Positions 27,844 through 42,735 are shown, numbered from the stretch's first letter. The stretch: 64,000 nt of DNA from Ecdyonurus torrentis (GCA_949318235.1 OX439136.1:14191890-14255889); one strand, 5' to 3'. A program made the numbers and translations. Notes: a model not told the origin generated them from the letters alone.

Positions 27844-28611
27844 AAATGTCAAAAGCTTTTAGTAATAATGGTACTTAAAAAGAGTAAATTTTAACAGAGT
27901 GTTATTATTATTACATAGAAGTCTAGTAAAAGACTCTTTTTTTTGTTATTATTAATATAGTAAATGACCTTGTTCGTCGCTCGTTGGTAAGAACACCGCC
28001 TTAGTTATTTACACATGGGTGCACCGTGTGTTCACAGCTCTTGCTTACGTTGGTTTAATATGACTTTGGTTTTACTTTCATCTTGCTTTTGTGTGGTTTT
28101 ATAACTCTCTCTCTCTCTCTCTCTGCCAGTCTCTCTTCTACTCTACCATTATAATAATATAAAATTGAATAGAAATGACAATGTCAATATTCATATATTT
28201 TTGACAATAAATCTGCAATCAAATTAGTATATTTATACATCTTAGAGTACATGGACTATATATATGTATATGTATGTATATATATGTATAGTCAAATATT
28301 GATATCTTTTCACAATCTCAGTTCAATATTTTAATATACATAAAAAGTTGAAGTAAGAAACGACAACTTGATAATTTAGTACCAAAATTTGGGCACGTCA
28401 AACCAGGATAGTGGCAAAATTGGTGTATTTCAGTTCAGTTAAATACATATATGTCTCTAATCTAGGGTGGATATCATGATATCAACTTATATCATTGTGC
28501 ATAATATAGAGTACCCTACGGCGGCTATATGACAAAAAGTAGTTAGGGAGTTAGGGAAAGTTTGTGACAATACTTTGACCTCGTGTCTTTAAAACATTCT
28601 TCTTTGAAAAT

Positions 28612-28751
<140 letters not shown>

Positions 28752-28956
28752 TATACATATTATACATATAATATTATTACTTTCATAATAATTATAAAAT
28801 ACAAACACGTTAAATAAAAATTGTAAACAAAGAAAATGAAGTCCCAGAAGTTTTATATAAATTATAATTAAGTAGATTGTGTTAATTAGTGCAAGCTGTT
28901 AGGAGTTGCTCCTTTGAATACTAAAAGAAAGTTTTATAAGTTTTGGGGGCGTTGAC

Positions 28957-28960
<4 letters not shown>

Positions 28961-28992
<32 letters not shown>
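28961..28992. repeat. Short (TA)n microsatellite
   Basis: About 32 bp of TA, followed by CACACA. Confidence 0.9.
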
Positions 28993-28998
<6 letters not shown>

Positions 28999-30117
28999 AA
29001 GTTTGAATAAACTTTTAGTAGCTTTGGTATACTGTACACTTACTTTACTACAAATAACGGGAAAATATTTACTCTTCTTTGACTTTGTAACTATGTATAT
29101 CTACCGTATACATAGTTAAATTATTATTTTATTTAATTATTTTGTAATTTAGGTTCTATTCAAAGATAATTTATATCTATTTCAGGAAATTTACATTGAA
29201 AATATTAACTTTTCTTAACTATTATATTCATAAGTTACAAAATTTATTGCAAGATTTTTATAATTAAATTCATATTCTAAGCAGGCAAAGTTACTCAAAT
29301 TAAAATCAAAAGAACTGTTTTTTTTTTTATATACGCCCTGTGTCGCGTTCAAAATATTAAATAAATAATATTATTAATATTTCATAATATTATCTATATC
29401 TAAACCCAGCACTTTTTGTTTTGAATATTATCATAACTATTTTACAACATTTTCTTACCCTCCATATTTTCATGTTATATTATATAAATATATTAATAAT
29501 CAGCTTACAATATATACTGCATAATAATAAGCTTAAAGAACTTATAATTAGAAGCTAAATCTATTAAGTCTGAAAATGGGTTACTGTGTTAATGGAACTA
29601 AAAGTTGTAAAGTTTTTTTTTTTTTTTTTTTTTTACGCAAATGAAAACTTTAAAGTCGGAGGTACACTGTCAAATTTTATTTTGAATCATCACTAAAATA
29701 ATAATAATTATAAAAACGTAGAAATGTATCTAACATCCAATATTTAGCTTATTAAAAATAGTACTCGTAATTACAAAATTAAATAAAAAGGCATGTTTTT
29801 TTTTACAAAAATACTAAAGGACAGGAAAAAAGTGAGAAGCAATTTTTTAATCACACCAACTAAGTTTGGCTAGCACTACGCCGGTAACATACATTCAGGG
29901 GCGGATCCAGGGGGGGGGGGCGGTGGGGGCGACCGCCCCCCCCAAACGGCCAACGTGGGTGGAAAAAAATGAGCAAAAATTGAAAAAAATTAGTTCATAA
30001 AAAAAAAATTTTGCGCCTTCGGCGCAACTTTTATTGCGGGATAAGCGTTTGAATCCTGATTATATAACAAAAATTTTTTTTTTTAACATCCCCTAGTTGT
30101 CATGTCATCAGGGTAGT

Positions 30118-30414
30118 ATAGGGTGTATGCGGATGACGTCATATTTATTGCGCTTGGAGGCCATACTGGAGTAGTGCATAACATTGCTCAGCATAGGACA
30201 AACTTCATTTAAGCCATTGAGTTGGGAAATCGGTGAATTTATTGTTCATGTTATTTTTCTCACATACTTGAGATACTAATTAAACATATTTACAACATCA
30301 ATGCTCTCAAAAATATTGCATAGTCGTTTTAAACTGGCAAAATGATTTTTTTTCCTATGCCACCCATGTTATTGAGTTATCCAACATGGCGTAGACTTTA
30401 ACATGAATGCATAG
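30118..30414 (+). repeat. MITE family B copy nested in the hAT-like element
   Basis: From AGGGTGTATGCGGATGACGT to AACATGAATGCATAGACCCT. It lies wholly inside 29896-31105, so it inserted into that element or was carried along with it. Confidence 0.8.
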
Positions 30415-30576
30415 ACCCTATATAAGAAATATATAGTTCTGTTAATACTTGGACATCCAAGAAATATTTTGCTTGCGATAAGAACTAAAAAAAACAAATT
30501 TTAATGTAAATTTGATAATTTTTATCTCAAAATATTTTTCATCCAAATATAAGTTATGTTTTACAATATATCATAC

Positions 30577-30643
30577 AAAATTGTTTTGCACTTTTTAAAA
30601 CTATTATGAATCATAATAGTTTTAAAAAGTGCAAAACAATTTT
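30577..30643. repeat. 67-bp perfect palindrome
   Basis: Two 33-nt arms with one central base. The left arm begins AAAATTGTTTTGCACTTTTT and the right arm is its exact complement. It sits inside the hAT-like element. Confidence 0.9.
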
Positions 30644-31614
30644 TAGTAGATTGGTATACCAAAAAAAAAAAAAAAAAAAAAAAAAAAACAGAAAAAAAAA
30701 TCTGAAAAAAAAACCAGAAAAATATTAATAGTTTATTTTTTTAATTTTGCCCTTTTTTTTCAAGTTTTTTTTTTTTTTCATTGAAATAACATTAATAATT
30801 TAACAGAGATCAAAATAGAAAATATTTCTGAAAACATTTTGTATACTTCTACTTTTTTTTTTTTTTTTTTGCTTACATAAAAAAAGGTAAAAAATACAAA
30901 ATAAAAATTTTGGCAATTCAAGAATATTTTTTCAAAGGCATACTAATTTCGCATTTTTTTCCAAAAAGGGGCGTGGCCAAATAAAATTTTTCGCCTGCGG
31001 CGCGCTACCCCCCCCCCCCCCCTTCCCGGGTCCGTCATGTTTATTTTCCTGGGAGATCGCCCCCCCCCCCCCCCCCCCAAAACAAAATTCCTGGATCCGC
31101 CCCTGCATACATTTAACTTAAAATAGTTAACTTTTTCTTCCATAAAGCATTATATTAATTTCATTAGTTTTCTTCTCACACGGTCTGTGAAATTTTGATT
31201 TATTGTTAAATTTGTGTTTTAAATGACTTCCAAAATGTAGGGGACCAACTTTAAATTTTTGAAATACGACACTTCTAATTACCAACTATCAAAACAGAGT
31301 GATGGGGCAACTAATGTTTTTGTTTTTTATTAAAACAATAGAATTTCCTTTTTTTTTCTTTTTTTTTTTAACCACAACCTAATTCTGTTTCCGTTAAAAT
31401 TAAACTTCTTGATTCTTTTATTAATTTGACTTTATATAATATATATATTATTTTCTTTGTATTATATTATAATAATAATAATAATAATAATAATATGAGA
31501 CATCTTTTAAGTTAAAGTGAAAAGACAATAGCTTTAACGTTGTATGAAAGATGATAAGACACATAATATACAAGCTTGAAGGAGTTTCAACGAGAACGAT
31601 TTAATCATATTCAT

Positions 31615-31618
<4 letters not shown>

Positions 31619-31709
<91 letters not shown>

Positions 31710-31720
31710 ACTCTCTCTCC
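31619..31720. repeat. (CT)n microsatellite
   Basis: About 87 uninterrupted bases of CT followed by a degraded CTCACTCACTCT tail. Confidence 0.95.
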
Positions 31721-32930
31721 ATAATACCCACATCTCGTCTTCTACTCCTCCTTATATGCCTCTCTTAAAATGTTGAAAAGCTTCGTATAATATAATATAA
31801 ATGAATTTGACATTATTATTATACTACTATGTCATATTTAATAAACATGTTTATACATGTATAATATCATGGAAATTGTTGTTATATTATTTATTAATAT
31901 AACTGTAAATTATAAATTTCATATTATATTTTAATTAAAAGACAAAGAAGAATTTTCATATTGTTATTATAATAATTAAGAAAAGAGAGTTATTATTTTT
32001 CTTATGAGATTTAGAATTAAGTAAACAATTTTGTGTAGAAATATATTTTAAGCTTAAAAGTGGAAAAATGTACATGAAAAAAAAGTAACGTTTAAATGTT
32101 TTGAAAAAATATAAGTTTTCAAACACTTGATTGTACAAGAAAAGTCTTACTAATTATTATTATTTTGATGAATTATTAATGTTATTGATTCTAATAAAAA
32201 AATAATGGGGAAAAAAATTCTCTGTTCCCCGTTTCTTTGATTAAAGATAAAATGATTTCTATTTTTACATTTTTTTTTTAAATAATTTCTACGATCACAG
32301 GTTAATAATAAAAGTTATGTTCTATTATTACCCCCCCCCTCCCACCAGAATTCACACCGCACTTGTTTGATTTGTTCCATTTGTTCTCCTTTTTTAATTT
32401 CTATTTTTCAAAGTTATTATTTTATTTTTTTTAAATGCGATGAAATCGTTAATATAAATATATACAAATAACTGAAATAACGTAATGATAAAAAATTAAA
32501 AATATTTAATTTCAATTTTAAAGGGTTTTATTGTTTAAATTCATACATAATACATATTGTAAGGCACAAGTAATTAAACTATGGGCCGTCTCAACCCTAT
32601 ATTATAAAATAGAAAAGTTGAGAAACACAAAATACAGGATATATTTTAATGTTGTTGTTTTTTTTAAAAACTACGACGTTCCTTCTTTTACTCGAAGCGT
32701 AAGGGGCAGGGTAGGCAATTTGTTAAGCAGATATAACCAACTGGTTGCATATAATGTAGGAGTTGAACTGAGTAAGCCTTACCATACGTCAATTCATGAG
32801 TAAAGAATTGCGTTCGCTATGTTTTTTTTCCAGTTTACAATAAATAAAATATTACATTTTTACGATATCGTGAGTAGGTTAACCTGTGATTAAATAATGT
32901 CTATGGTATAAGAAGAGATTTATATCTTTG

Positions 32931-32933
<3 letters not shown>

Positions 32934-33002
<69 letters not shown>
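32934..33002. repeat. (TA)n microsatellite
   Basis: About 69 bp of uninterrupted TA. Confidence 0.95.
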
Positions 33003-33008
<6 letters not shown>

Positions 33009-33203
33009 CAGGCAAGATAATGTATTTATCTACTTAAATTTTCTTCAAAGTCTCATTAATTAAAGCTCCCTGCTTTAAACACGGGAGTTGCATTAGACCG
33101 CAAATAAAGCAGTTTGAGTTCTAAAAAAAGAAACTGACGTCATAGTAAAAATAAAAATCAGCTACTTTAAGTTTACAATACGTCATTTTCTACTTTGGTT
33201 TAA

Positions 33204-33628
33204 GGTTGGGCCCTCCTTTGGGGGTTGCGGCGACAGTGGTGCCATCTCTTGGTGAAACCATTTTCTTTATTTACGGGCAAAATACCCATTTTATATGCAG
33301 CTTATATGACTCAAAATACATTGAGCATCTAGAAAAATATAAACTGAAATTAATTATTTTTGATTCGTGAGTCCACATGAAGCCTAACTCACTTTCAACC
33401 CTATGGAAATTTTCCCCAAATATAGTTCATAAAAGTGTCAATAGATGGCCTAAAAAATTTTCCGTAGGGTTGCCCGGGGTTACCAATGAAGATTGGGATC
33501 TGGAGATTTTTTTATAAGTTCTATTAATTCCAATCTAAATGCTGAATATAATTTGAAGATAATATTGTTAAAACTTTTCTCATAAGAAATTATTGAAAAT
33601 TCAAATGGGATCAATGCAACGCCCAACC
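33204..33628. mobile_element. 425-bp TTAA-flanked element
   Basis: Ends are GGTTGGGC and GCCCAACC, flanked by TTAA at 33200-33203 and 33629-33632. It is GC-richer than its surroundings and appears once in the window. The TTAA duplication fits piggyBac-type insertion; assignment is inference. Confidence 0.75.
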
Positions 33629-35120
33629 TTAAATAAGTACACACAATTAAATAATATCATTTTTTAACATTTAAAAACCTTGCTCTAAATTTTTATTAAA
33701 GAAAGAAAGAAAAAAAAAACCTTAAACAGTAAAAAAATTACTATCGCAATCACGTGTAGCTAGAAGTGATTTTATCAAAACTTTATATACTCTGATTATC
33801 ATTAGCACCACAATCTCTAACTTTTAAAATTACGATTCATTTGTTAGTTTTACATTTCTTTATATAAGTTATAATTATCATTCAAATTATACTTACTTGC
33901 TTTTGTTTTAGATCTAAAAACTCACTCTAAAGTTTTACTATAAAAGAAAGTATAAAAAGCTTTTTATATTGAATTTTTTAAACATACATTTTCAGCATTT
34001 TTTATTTTTTTTCGTATAAATAAAAGCTGAGTAAGACATATAAGCAAAACAAAATTGATACATTAGTTTAGCTAGATTGACAAGTTGAGTTCTCTTTTGT
34101 TTTTATAGTAAAAGCTTTATCTGTTATATGTTGTCTGGAATATACTGCAAAGTGTAGTCAAAATAAATTTCACTTTCAGCAATTCAATCTCTTACTATAA
34201 TAATTTTTTTAATGTTTTTCTAGGAAATGTTTTATTCATAAATGTTATTCTGAAGAAAAATGAAGTGATGATTTTATTTCAAATAATGAAATATCAAAAA
34301 AAAAAAAAAAATTCCGACACATTCAGATATTTTTAAAATGCATTTTATCCTATTTTTATAAAACAGTAAAAATTGACACTAAAGGTAGAGACAGTGGTAA
34401 AAATGTCACGTTTTTATTGTGACAGCGATAGTAAACTAGCTCTCTGATTGGCTAGTAGGTTACCATTAGCAATATATTATACAAAAAAAAATCCCTACCC
34501 AGTAAACACGACTCGCGGACCTTTAGGGACACTCGTAGAAAACTGGTGAAAAGGTCCACGTCCTCCGAGTGTCTACCTAATATCCACCTATTTCAAACAG
34601 CTTTTTTTTTGTGGCAAAAAAACATTGGACACAATTTCCAGTGCGTTCTATGCAAAAAATTAGAAAATGCATAATTATAAATAGTGTTTAATTTTTAATC
34701 TTTTACTAGAATCAACGAAAAAAAAATAGTTTTTTTTTGTGTGCCTTTTTTCAAAATACTATACTGCACTATACTATTATACTGATTAAAAAAAAAAAAA
34801 AAAAGCATAGACGTCAAAATTTTGAAATTTCTTTGGCAACATTTTTTAATTTATTTTGATAAATAAGCGAAAAGAATTAAGTAAAGCTTGCTTTAACATC
34901 TATTAACTATTTATATAAGTTGAATGTTTGGAGAAACCAACTGAAGTAATGAGATTCAGCACCGTCATTTTATAGTTCCATTTATAATAATGGCTTCTAC
35001 AGAGAAGCTATACGTTTGACATTCTATAGCAATTTGATCATTTTTGATTGGCCTAAATACACTCACATTCCATATACCAAGATAATGAAAACTTGTATTT
35101 ATTGATAATCGAATGGATGT

Positions 35121-35243
35121 ACACCTCTGGTCAAAGGTTCCCGAACGGGGCAGCGGTGGCCGCTGAGTTTTCTCATAAAGATAACAGAGTGGAGTTACGG
35201 GTTGCCTATGCAAATAGTTTGGGAACTCTTGGCCAGAGCTACA
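35121..35243 (-). repeat. MITE family A copy
   Basis: Reverse-oriented copy from ACACCTCTGGTCAAAGG to CTTGGCCAGAGCTACAC. It keeps the AACGGGGCAGCGGTGGC segment and the complement of the GGCAACCCG core. Confidence 0.8.
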
Positions 35244-35554
35244 CTTATTTAAATAATTTTTTAAATAAGTAAAAATGGTATTTAAAAATTATTTTGTTAT
35301 TCTATATATTTTTTAATATATTTATGTTATAATAAAATAAAACTATTTAAATGTATGTAATATCAAATATTTTTATTTTCTGTTTTCATATTACATGACT
35401 TGACAGCTATAATAAAAAGAACGCAGTACTGTATAGTATACGGTAGCAACAATATTACAAAATTCATAAGTAACATTCTTTCATGGCACAAGAAAAGAGA
35501 ACATGCACATTTTTGTCTTATATTATACTCTTTTGAAGCTTCTATGGTCTTTAA

Positions 35555-35889
35555 AGGAATAGACCAGAGAAAAACACATGTATTTATATCACAAAACACG
35601 TGATGGGACTTACATAAATAACTTTAGTGTATCTCAAAACCCAACTGTAGCTCCGTAGCAGTAATCAGAAAATTCAATTTATGCAACCCGCACAACATTT
35701 TCATACTAATTTTTGCATGTTACTGACGTCATTAACATGAATAGTCACGTAAATGGCATACTTTACAGTATTTTAACGCTCTCTCGTGGGGCTACATTAA
35801 CATTCTGGTAAAAATTGTCCACAGTTTTGAAGATCCCATTTCGTGTTTATTCATTAAAAAGCACATGTTGTGTTATGTGGTCTATGGCT
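35555..35889 (+). mobile_element. MITE family D copy
   Basis: Ends are AGGAATAGACCAGAG and TGTGGTCTATGGCT, flanked by TTAA at 35551-35554 and 35890-35893. The short imperfect TIR is AG-ATAGACCA. The core has TGCAACCCGCACAACATTTT and TGACGTCA. Confidence 0.85.
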
Positions 35890-36056
35890 TTAAGGTATAT
35901 CGAGTTTTTAGATCCTTTATTTCTAGAAAATAAAGTATTAAAAAAAATCGTTCAGTTTAGTTGACTGATTGCAAGGTAGTTAATACTTTTTCAATAGTAC
36001 TTTACTCTGCACTGTGCACTTTTTTATAAAATATTTTGGAATTTTAAACTTATAAT

Positions 36057-36537
<481 letters not shown>

Positions 36538-36629
<92 letters not shown>

Positions 36630-37357
36630 CTAAAAATTTCTATAGTACAGACTCTTGAAAATATTACTTTTTAATTATAAAGCTACTTCTAAATTATAAA
36701 CATTTCTTCTAAGAATTGTGATAGAAAAAAAAATACAAAAAAGTTGAAGTTTTTTATACGATATTAACATAAGAAAATTCTTACAATAATTATATTTTCA
36801 AGAAGTTGAAAAAAGTAAGGAAAATACTATAAATAATAAGCCTACTTCAAGGAATAGACTAGAAGAAAACATAAACATAATTATATCATAAAACACTTGA
36901 TGGGACTTACAAAAATAGCTTTAGTTTGTCTTAAAACCCAACTGTAGCTCCGTAGCAGTAATCAGAAATTTTGATTTATGCAACCCACATAACATTTTCA
37001 TACTAATTTTTGCATGTTTCTGACGTCATAAACATGAATAGTCCTGGAAATTGCATACTTTACAGTATTTTCACCCTCTCTCTTGGGGCTACATTAACAT
37101 TTTGGTAAAAATTGTCATCAGTTTTGGAGATCTCATTTCGTGTTTATTCATTAAAAAGCAAATGTTGTTTTATGTGGTTTATGGCTTTAAAATATATTTT
37201 ATATCAATACGTGCAAATCTATACAACATTACATTTAGAAATATATTGTATAAAGAAATATTTTATATATTATCGAAGATCGAAAAAAAAAAAAGATGTC
37301 AAATAAAATAGAGATATAGAGTATTTTAAGAACTGACAAACAGTGTGTGTGTGAATG
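36538..37357. repeat. Tandem duplication unit 2 (occupied by family D)
   Basis: It begins with (GA)n at 36538-36627 and repeats the order of unit 1: ACTTTTTAAT, AATAATAAGCCTACTT, then the insertion 36850-37190, then TATCGAAGATCG and ACTGACAAACAGTG. Without the insertion it is also about 480 bp. Confidence 0.75.
36850..37186 (+). mobile_element. MITE family D copy inside duplication unit 2
   Basis: AGGAATAGACTAGAAG to GTGGTTTATGGCT. TTAA is at 37187-37190 on the right and a mutated TTCA is on the left (36846-36849). The empty counterpart in unit 1 has a single TTAA. Confidence 0.9.
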
Positions 37358-37979
37358 AGAGAGAGAGGTAGAGAGGGATGTACAGTCGAGGTAAGGTATT
37401 GTATCAAGGCAACAATGTGATATGTTGGTGTGTGACAAGGGTTTTGTCTCACACTCTAACACGTGTGTATTTGACGCCCCTAAGGCTTTCTCCTCCTACG
37501 TATTATTAGATTCCACACACTCACGACGGATATATATTGACCATCATTTTACCACACTCTGACGTCATACTACGTTTTACTCTTCTCAATATAGTAATAC
37601 GTGTGAATACTGAATTTATCAAAATGTGATTATTTTTTTAAAGTTAAAATTTTATGTTTTTTTTAAATTTATTCTGTTTGAAACAATCGAATTTAAATTT
37701 AATGTTATCTCTTCAGTTTTTCAGTTGTTTTATTTCTATATCAGGAATGTATTCGATATTGTTACAAACAATATGTGTATCTCGTTTTTTGGATCACGGT
37801 AAGATCCTAATTCAAAAATTGATGATATTGATGTGCTTTTGCATACTACACATACAAATCTACAATTTTATACTTACTAAACTGCAATTATTTGCTTAAT
37901 GTACCGTTCAATTTCTAAAGTTTCAATATTTTGTTTCCATTTAATAATGATTACACTTGATATATATTATAATCTACTT

Positions 37980-38023
<44 letters not shown>

Positions 38024-38089
38024 TATATAATTATAAATTAGACTAATTATATATATTTAATTATAATTTATTGTAAATATTTTTTTGAC

Positions 38090-38165
38090 AAGACCAACGC
38101 TTGTTGTAACACATGGTGCTATGAACTGCCTGGGTCAATAAAGAATTCTTATTCTTATTCTTATA
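38090..38165. repeat. Possible 3' tail of a non-LTR retroelement
   Basis: GCCTGGGTCAATAAAGAATTC followed by TCTTATTCTTATTCTTAT resembles the polyadenylation-signal-plus-short-tandem tails of some LINE or SINE elements. No reverse transcriptase sequence is present. Confidence 0.4.
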
Positions 38166-38350
38166 ATGTCTATCTCGTTTTTTGTCCCGGGTAGCAAAAT
38201 GTGTATCTCGTATTTTGTCACGCGAAGTAATCTACATAACGTTTGCAAATGACTTACACATTTTGCTACGCGTGGCAAATAACAAGATACACATTTTACT
38301 AAAACTGACAAAAAAAAAAAAAAAAAAAAAACGAAATACACATTTTGTTC
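38165..38350. repeat. Imperfect inverted and direct repeats of an ATACACATTTTG word
   Basis: Several copies of GTGTATCTCGTTTTTTG or its complement occur here, for example near 38200, 38290 and 38340, with one more near 37770. Left and right parts are loosely inverted around about 38240. Function unknown. Confidence 0.5.
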
Positions 38351-38652
38351 GCAACAACATCGGTATGCTTTTTATTGATGAATTTGTTTTCCAATTTAAG
38401 TTTAAAATGAGGTTTTGCGGTAATTTGACTCAATGTTGTAAAACTAGGGGTAAAAAAAGCACCTAATTTTAATGAAAAAGAAAAGAATTGCCTAAATTGT
38501 ACTTTCAAATTTCTATGCTTGATATTAGAGTTAATAATTTTATGTGATGGTTATCGATCCATTGATTTTTATCTTAAATAGGGAACTTCAGTATTTAATT
38601 CTATATTTATATATTAAATTAAAAGGAGGGGAAATTTTATAGACAAGTATGT

Positions 38653-38770
38653 ACATCTCTGGCCAAAAGTTTAAGAACGGGGCAGCAGTAACCGCAGCGT
38701 TTTCAAAGATAACACAGTGTGGTTGTGGGTTGCCTATACAAATCGTTCTCAAACTTTTGGCCAGAGCTGT
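38653..38770 (-). repeat. MITE family A copy
   Basis: Reverse-oriented, from CATCTCTGGCCAAAAGTTT to ACTTTTGGCCAGAGCTG. Both TIRs are well kept. Confidence 0.85.
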
Positions 38771-40586
38771 ACAATACTAGTATTCTTAATCTGTAATGTA
38801 ACAGGAAAAAATAACACGTTAAGGATTCAGGATTATGTAAACAAAGCGTATGAAACAAGCAATTTTATACTTAAAAAAAGAATTAATGATATATAAAAAA
38901 GTGTTTAAATATTTTTTTGAAGAGTTAAACCATTTTATAAAAATGGATTATTTAAAAAACATTTCTTTAATAAGTAAAAAAAAAAAAAAAAAAAACTATT
39001 AACATCATGAATTGTGTGTCTACTAATTTAAAATTGTAACTGACTACTGTTAAACAGTTGGATTAATTTCAGAGGTTCTGTAGCCTGATTTCACCCAATA
39101 AAAGCCGTTAATTATTACTACTATTATTATTATACTTTAACATAAGGAATGAAGGTTATCGGCAGTGACTAATTCTTAAACATTTCTATAAGCTTAGAAC
39201 ACATATCTCTCATTTAAATATTTCCTGCGTCAGTGCCGTAATTTTCTCAAAAAAAAAATTTTATAATAATAATAATAAACATGGTTGTATAATGTTTAAG
39301 AATTGGAAATTAGGAGACCAAAAACTAATTACACACACATCTCACCGATACACTTCATTGTAAAGAAATTACAATTGAAAGTTATATAGAATTATATTGA
39401 TAAATATTATGTACTGAACTTTACCGAAACATTCAAATATAATAAACAAGATTCATATGTTGAAATGACTTTTACTTTATAGTTTTGGTGTCCCCTAAAC
39501 TAAAGAACGATATTTTACTCTACCTTAGCCAATTTCAGTCCCTAAAGCAAAGAAGTTTCACTGAGACTTTTGTTAAACACATAACTAAACCTATTTTCTA
39601 CTTAGGCGGGTTTTCTTTAACTTATCTAAACAAAAATAAAAGTACCATTTTTTTTTTACTTACTTTTATATTTTATTACTTTAATAATATTTAATTGAAA
39701 ATTATGTATTAATTTAAAATTAAGTGATACTAACCTCTAGTTAGTATTTTTTTTTTTTTTTTTTTTTTTATTATTATTATTTTATTAGATATATTTTTAT
39801 TAACTCAGGCAGTTCATAGAAACATTTAACATGTTAGAACTAGCATATTGTTCTTGACTTACGTAAATTTAAAGAAAATTAATAATATACAATAAAATAA
39901 ATAAATAATAAAATACAGAAAAAACAACAACAATGATTTGATAAGCAACAGCACGTGCTTTAATTGCAGTACAATCAAAGTTCTGTAAAAATATCACTAT
40001 TACTAAAATAAGCAACGTGGGAGTTGTACTATACATTAAAAGTTTAAAACATCAATTTCGTCAATTTTACTATTATTATCAAATATACTATCCAATATGG
40101 TAATATTATTTTTGAATTAATCTTTTTAAGGTAATTATTATTTACATTATTTATTACGTATATATTTAAAAATATATATTTTAAAGGTAACGTACGTGTT
40201 AAAGTATCAAACAAAAATAATTTCATTAGCTGTTGCATGAATTACACTATTAATAATAAACGTACATCAAAATAATAATAGAAGAAAAATGATATAAACG
40301 ATTAGAGTGATTGAAAATTCATGAGTGAAAGCCAAGAAATGACTGGCTTTGATGATTTGTTAAAAAAAAAAAAAAAAAAGAAGACAAAGAAAAAAGTGAG
40401 TCGATGAATCACTTATGTAATATTGACTAGATAATATACATTAAATTATTTATATAAAAAATATAACAATGAATTTTTTTTTCTTAAACTTACCAAATAA
40501 TAAATATATAAAAATATTCTACGACTGCTTTATACTTGTATAACTGTCATTGGTATCATTATTCACATACCATAATAAGAATCTAT

Positions 40587-40884
40587 AGGGTGTGTGCACA
40601 TGACGTCATAATAAATGCACTTCGATGCCATATTTGAGCAACGAATAACATTGCTTTATAGCATAGGACAAACGTGGGTTTTCGTTATTTTCTTTGGAAA
40701 AAACATGTGTGTTTTTTGTCATTATTATTTTTCTCGCATACTTTAAAACCTAATTCAACTTGATAAATGAATCAATGCCCTCAAAAAAATTTTTAAACTT
40801 GCAAAATGTGTCATTTTCCCATACCGGCCCATGTTATGCGGCCTCATGTTGGCGTTGACTTTAACATGAATGCAACCACCCTAT
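40587..40884 (+). repeat. MITE family B copy
   Basis: From TAGGGTGTGTGCACATGACG to AACATGAATGCAACCACCCTA. This is the best-kept right end of the family and defines ACCACCCTAT as its terminus. Confidence 0.85.
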
Positions 40885-40886
40885 TA

Positions 40887-40920
<34 letters not shown>

Positions 40921-42618
40921 TAGTTACTTCTTATTACTATTTCTTTTTATATTATTATTATTATTATTATTTGTAAATAGTAAGTAAATATACACTTTTA
41001 TAGGTTAAATCGTACAATATACATTTTTTTTTCTATAATATAAACTTTGTAAGGTAAAGTAAAATGTATAATATAGGAAATATAGAGTAATATGAATGTT
41101 GCGTTATTGCGTATTGAAAGTTCAATATATTCATCACTTGATGGTTTGCTCAGTACACTCAAAATACCTATGTATAATATACATATATATACAGTACACG
41201 TAACAATATAGCAATAAAGTTTGCCTCTTGAGGTTTTCAAATCACATACATTCGAGTAGAAATCAACCTTTTGTCAATACAATATGTTATACGTATAGTG
41301 AGGGGTGAATTACCATTTCAATATGTTCATAACTCTGGAACTAAAATATGAGAATGCAAATCGATGTAGATATGTTGTATTTTTATTGCAACTTCTTTTT
41401 TACTTTATATGTATTGGTATAACGTACTGTATATAAAAATATATAATATCTGGCAAACTGAACCGTCGTGTATTATAAAATTAACACGAATTAAAAATGT
41501 TACTTAAAATGTGAAACGTATGCAAAAACCATAAAATAATCTTAAGTTATTCTACTTCAAAGACAACATGTAATTAATTGGAAAATTTGAATTTTAGTGC
41601 CAACTTTTAAGTCAAATTAGATTTTTTTTATTTTTATTTATTTTTATTTTTATTTTTTAGAAACATTAATGTTGTTTGTAATCCCTGTTCTCTTGCACCA
41701 AAAAATACGCATTCCATTTGATTAACCATAGCCGATCGTCATTTTAGGGGCAAAGAACAGGGTCTACGAACAGCATTAATATACACCTTTTTTCGGAACA
41801 AAAGCTATTTTGCTAAATTTATTTAATTTTATTTGAAAATTGTAGTATATTGAATAATTACACGTTCTTTCATATATATAAAAAAAAAAAAAAATGAATT
41901 CCATTTGGTGGAGTTTTGCGTCAACTAAAATTTCCATCTGATTGCATTGTATGGCCATAAGCCTATAGGAATTCAATTTTTTTATGAAAGATAATTTACG
42001 TAGAAAGAGTTATTGTGAAAATAAAGTTTCTCTTTTGACTATTTCCTCTCCAAGTCGCTAACTCTCATCGTTAATTAATATTTTTTTAAGTGTTTCATAA
42101 TGTAATATTATAATGAGTATGCTGTTTTGTTATTTTATATATATTTTTTTTATATAAAATTTCTTATTGTAAGAAAGTATTATTAAAGTTATAATATAAT
42201 TAAAATGACCTAAATATTTTAGCTTTGAATAATATCATATATTCAAATTTACTGCAAGTTTTCCCTTACACGTAATAAAGTATTTTAAGATGTATATAAA
42301 ATAAAAATTTCTAGTGCTTATGTGAACACAATGCAGTCAATAATCAAGATTACGTTCACAGTGCATTTTGCTTCCCTATATTAACTTCATATAATATCTT
42401 TTGTTTCATTCAGTATTATATTTTCTATTGTTAAAATCACCCCTTCTTTTCTTTCTAATATTACGTATTGTATTTGTTTTTATACCTGGGCATATGCGTG
42501 TGCAAATATTGCGTACGTATTATCATGGAATCTCGTTTTGCTTCTTTGTTTTATATATGGTAGGTACACCAACTTTCGGCAGCTCCCCCACAATTCGGCA
42601 ATACAGTATTATATATTT

Positions 42619-42735
<117 letters not shown>

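Larger units (their letters stand above)
29896..31105. mobile_element. 1.2-kb non-autonomous hAT-like element
   Basis: The TIRs are CAGGGGCGGATCCAGG and CCTGGATCCGCCCCTG, flanked by an exact 8-bp duplication CATACATT at 29888-29895 and 31106-31113. The ends carry G- and C-tracts. The interior holds a family B copy and a 67-bp palindrome. No transposase ORF is present. Confidence 0.9.
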
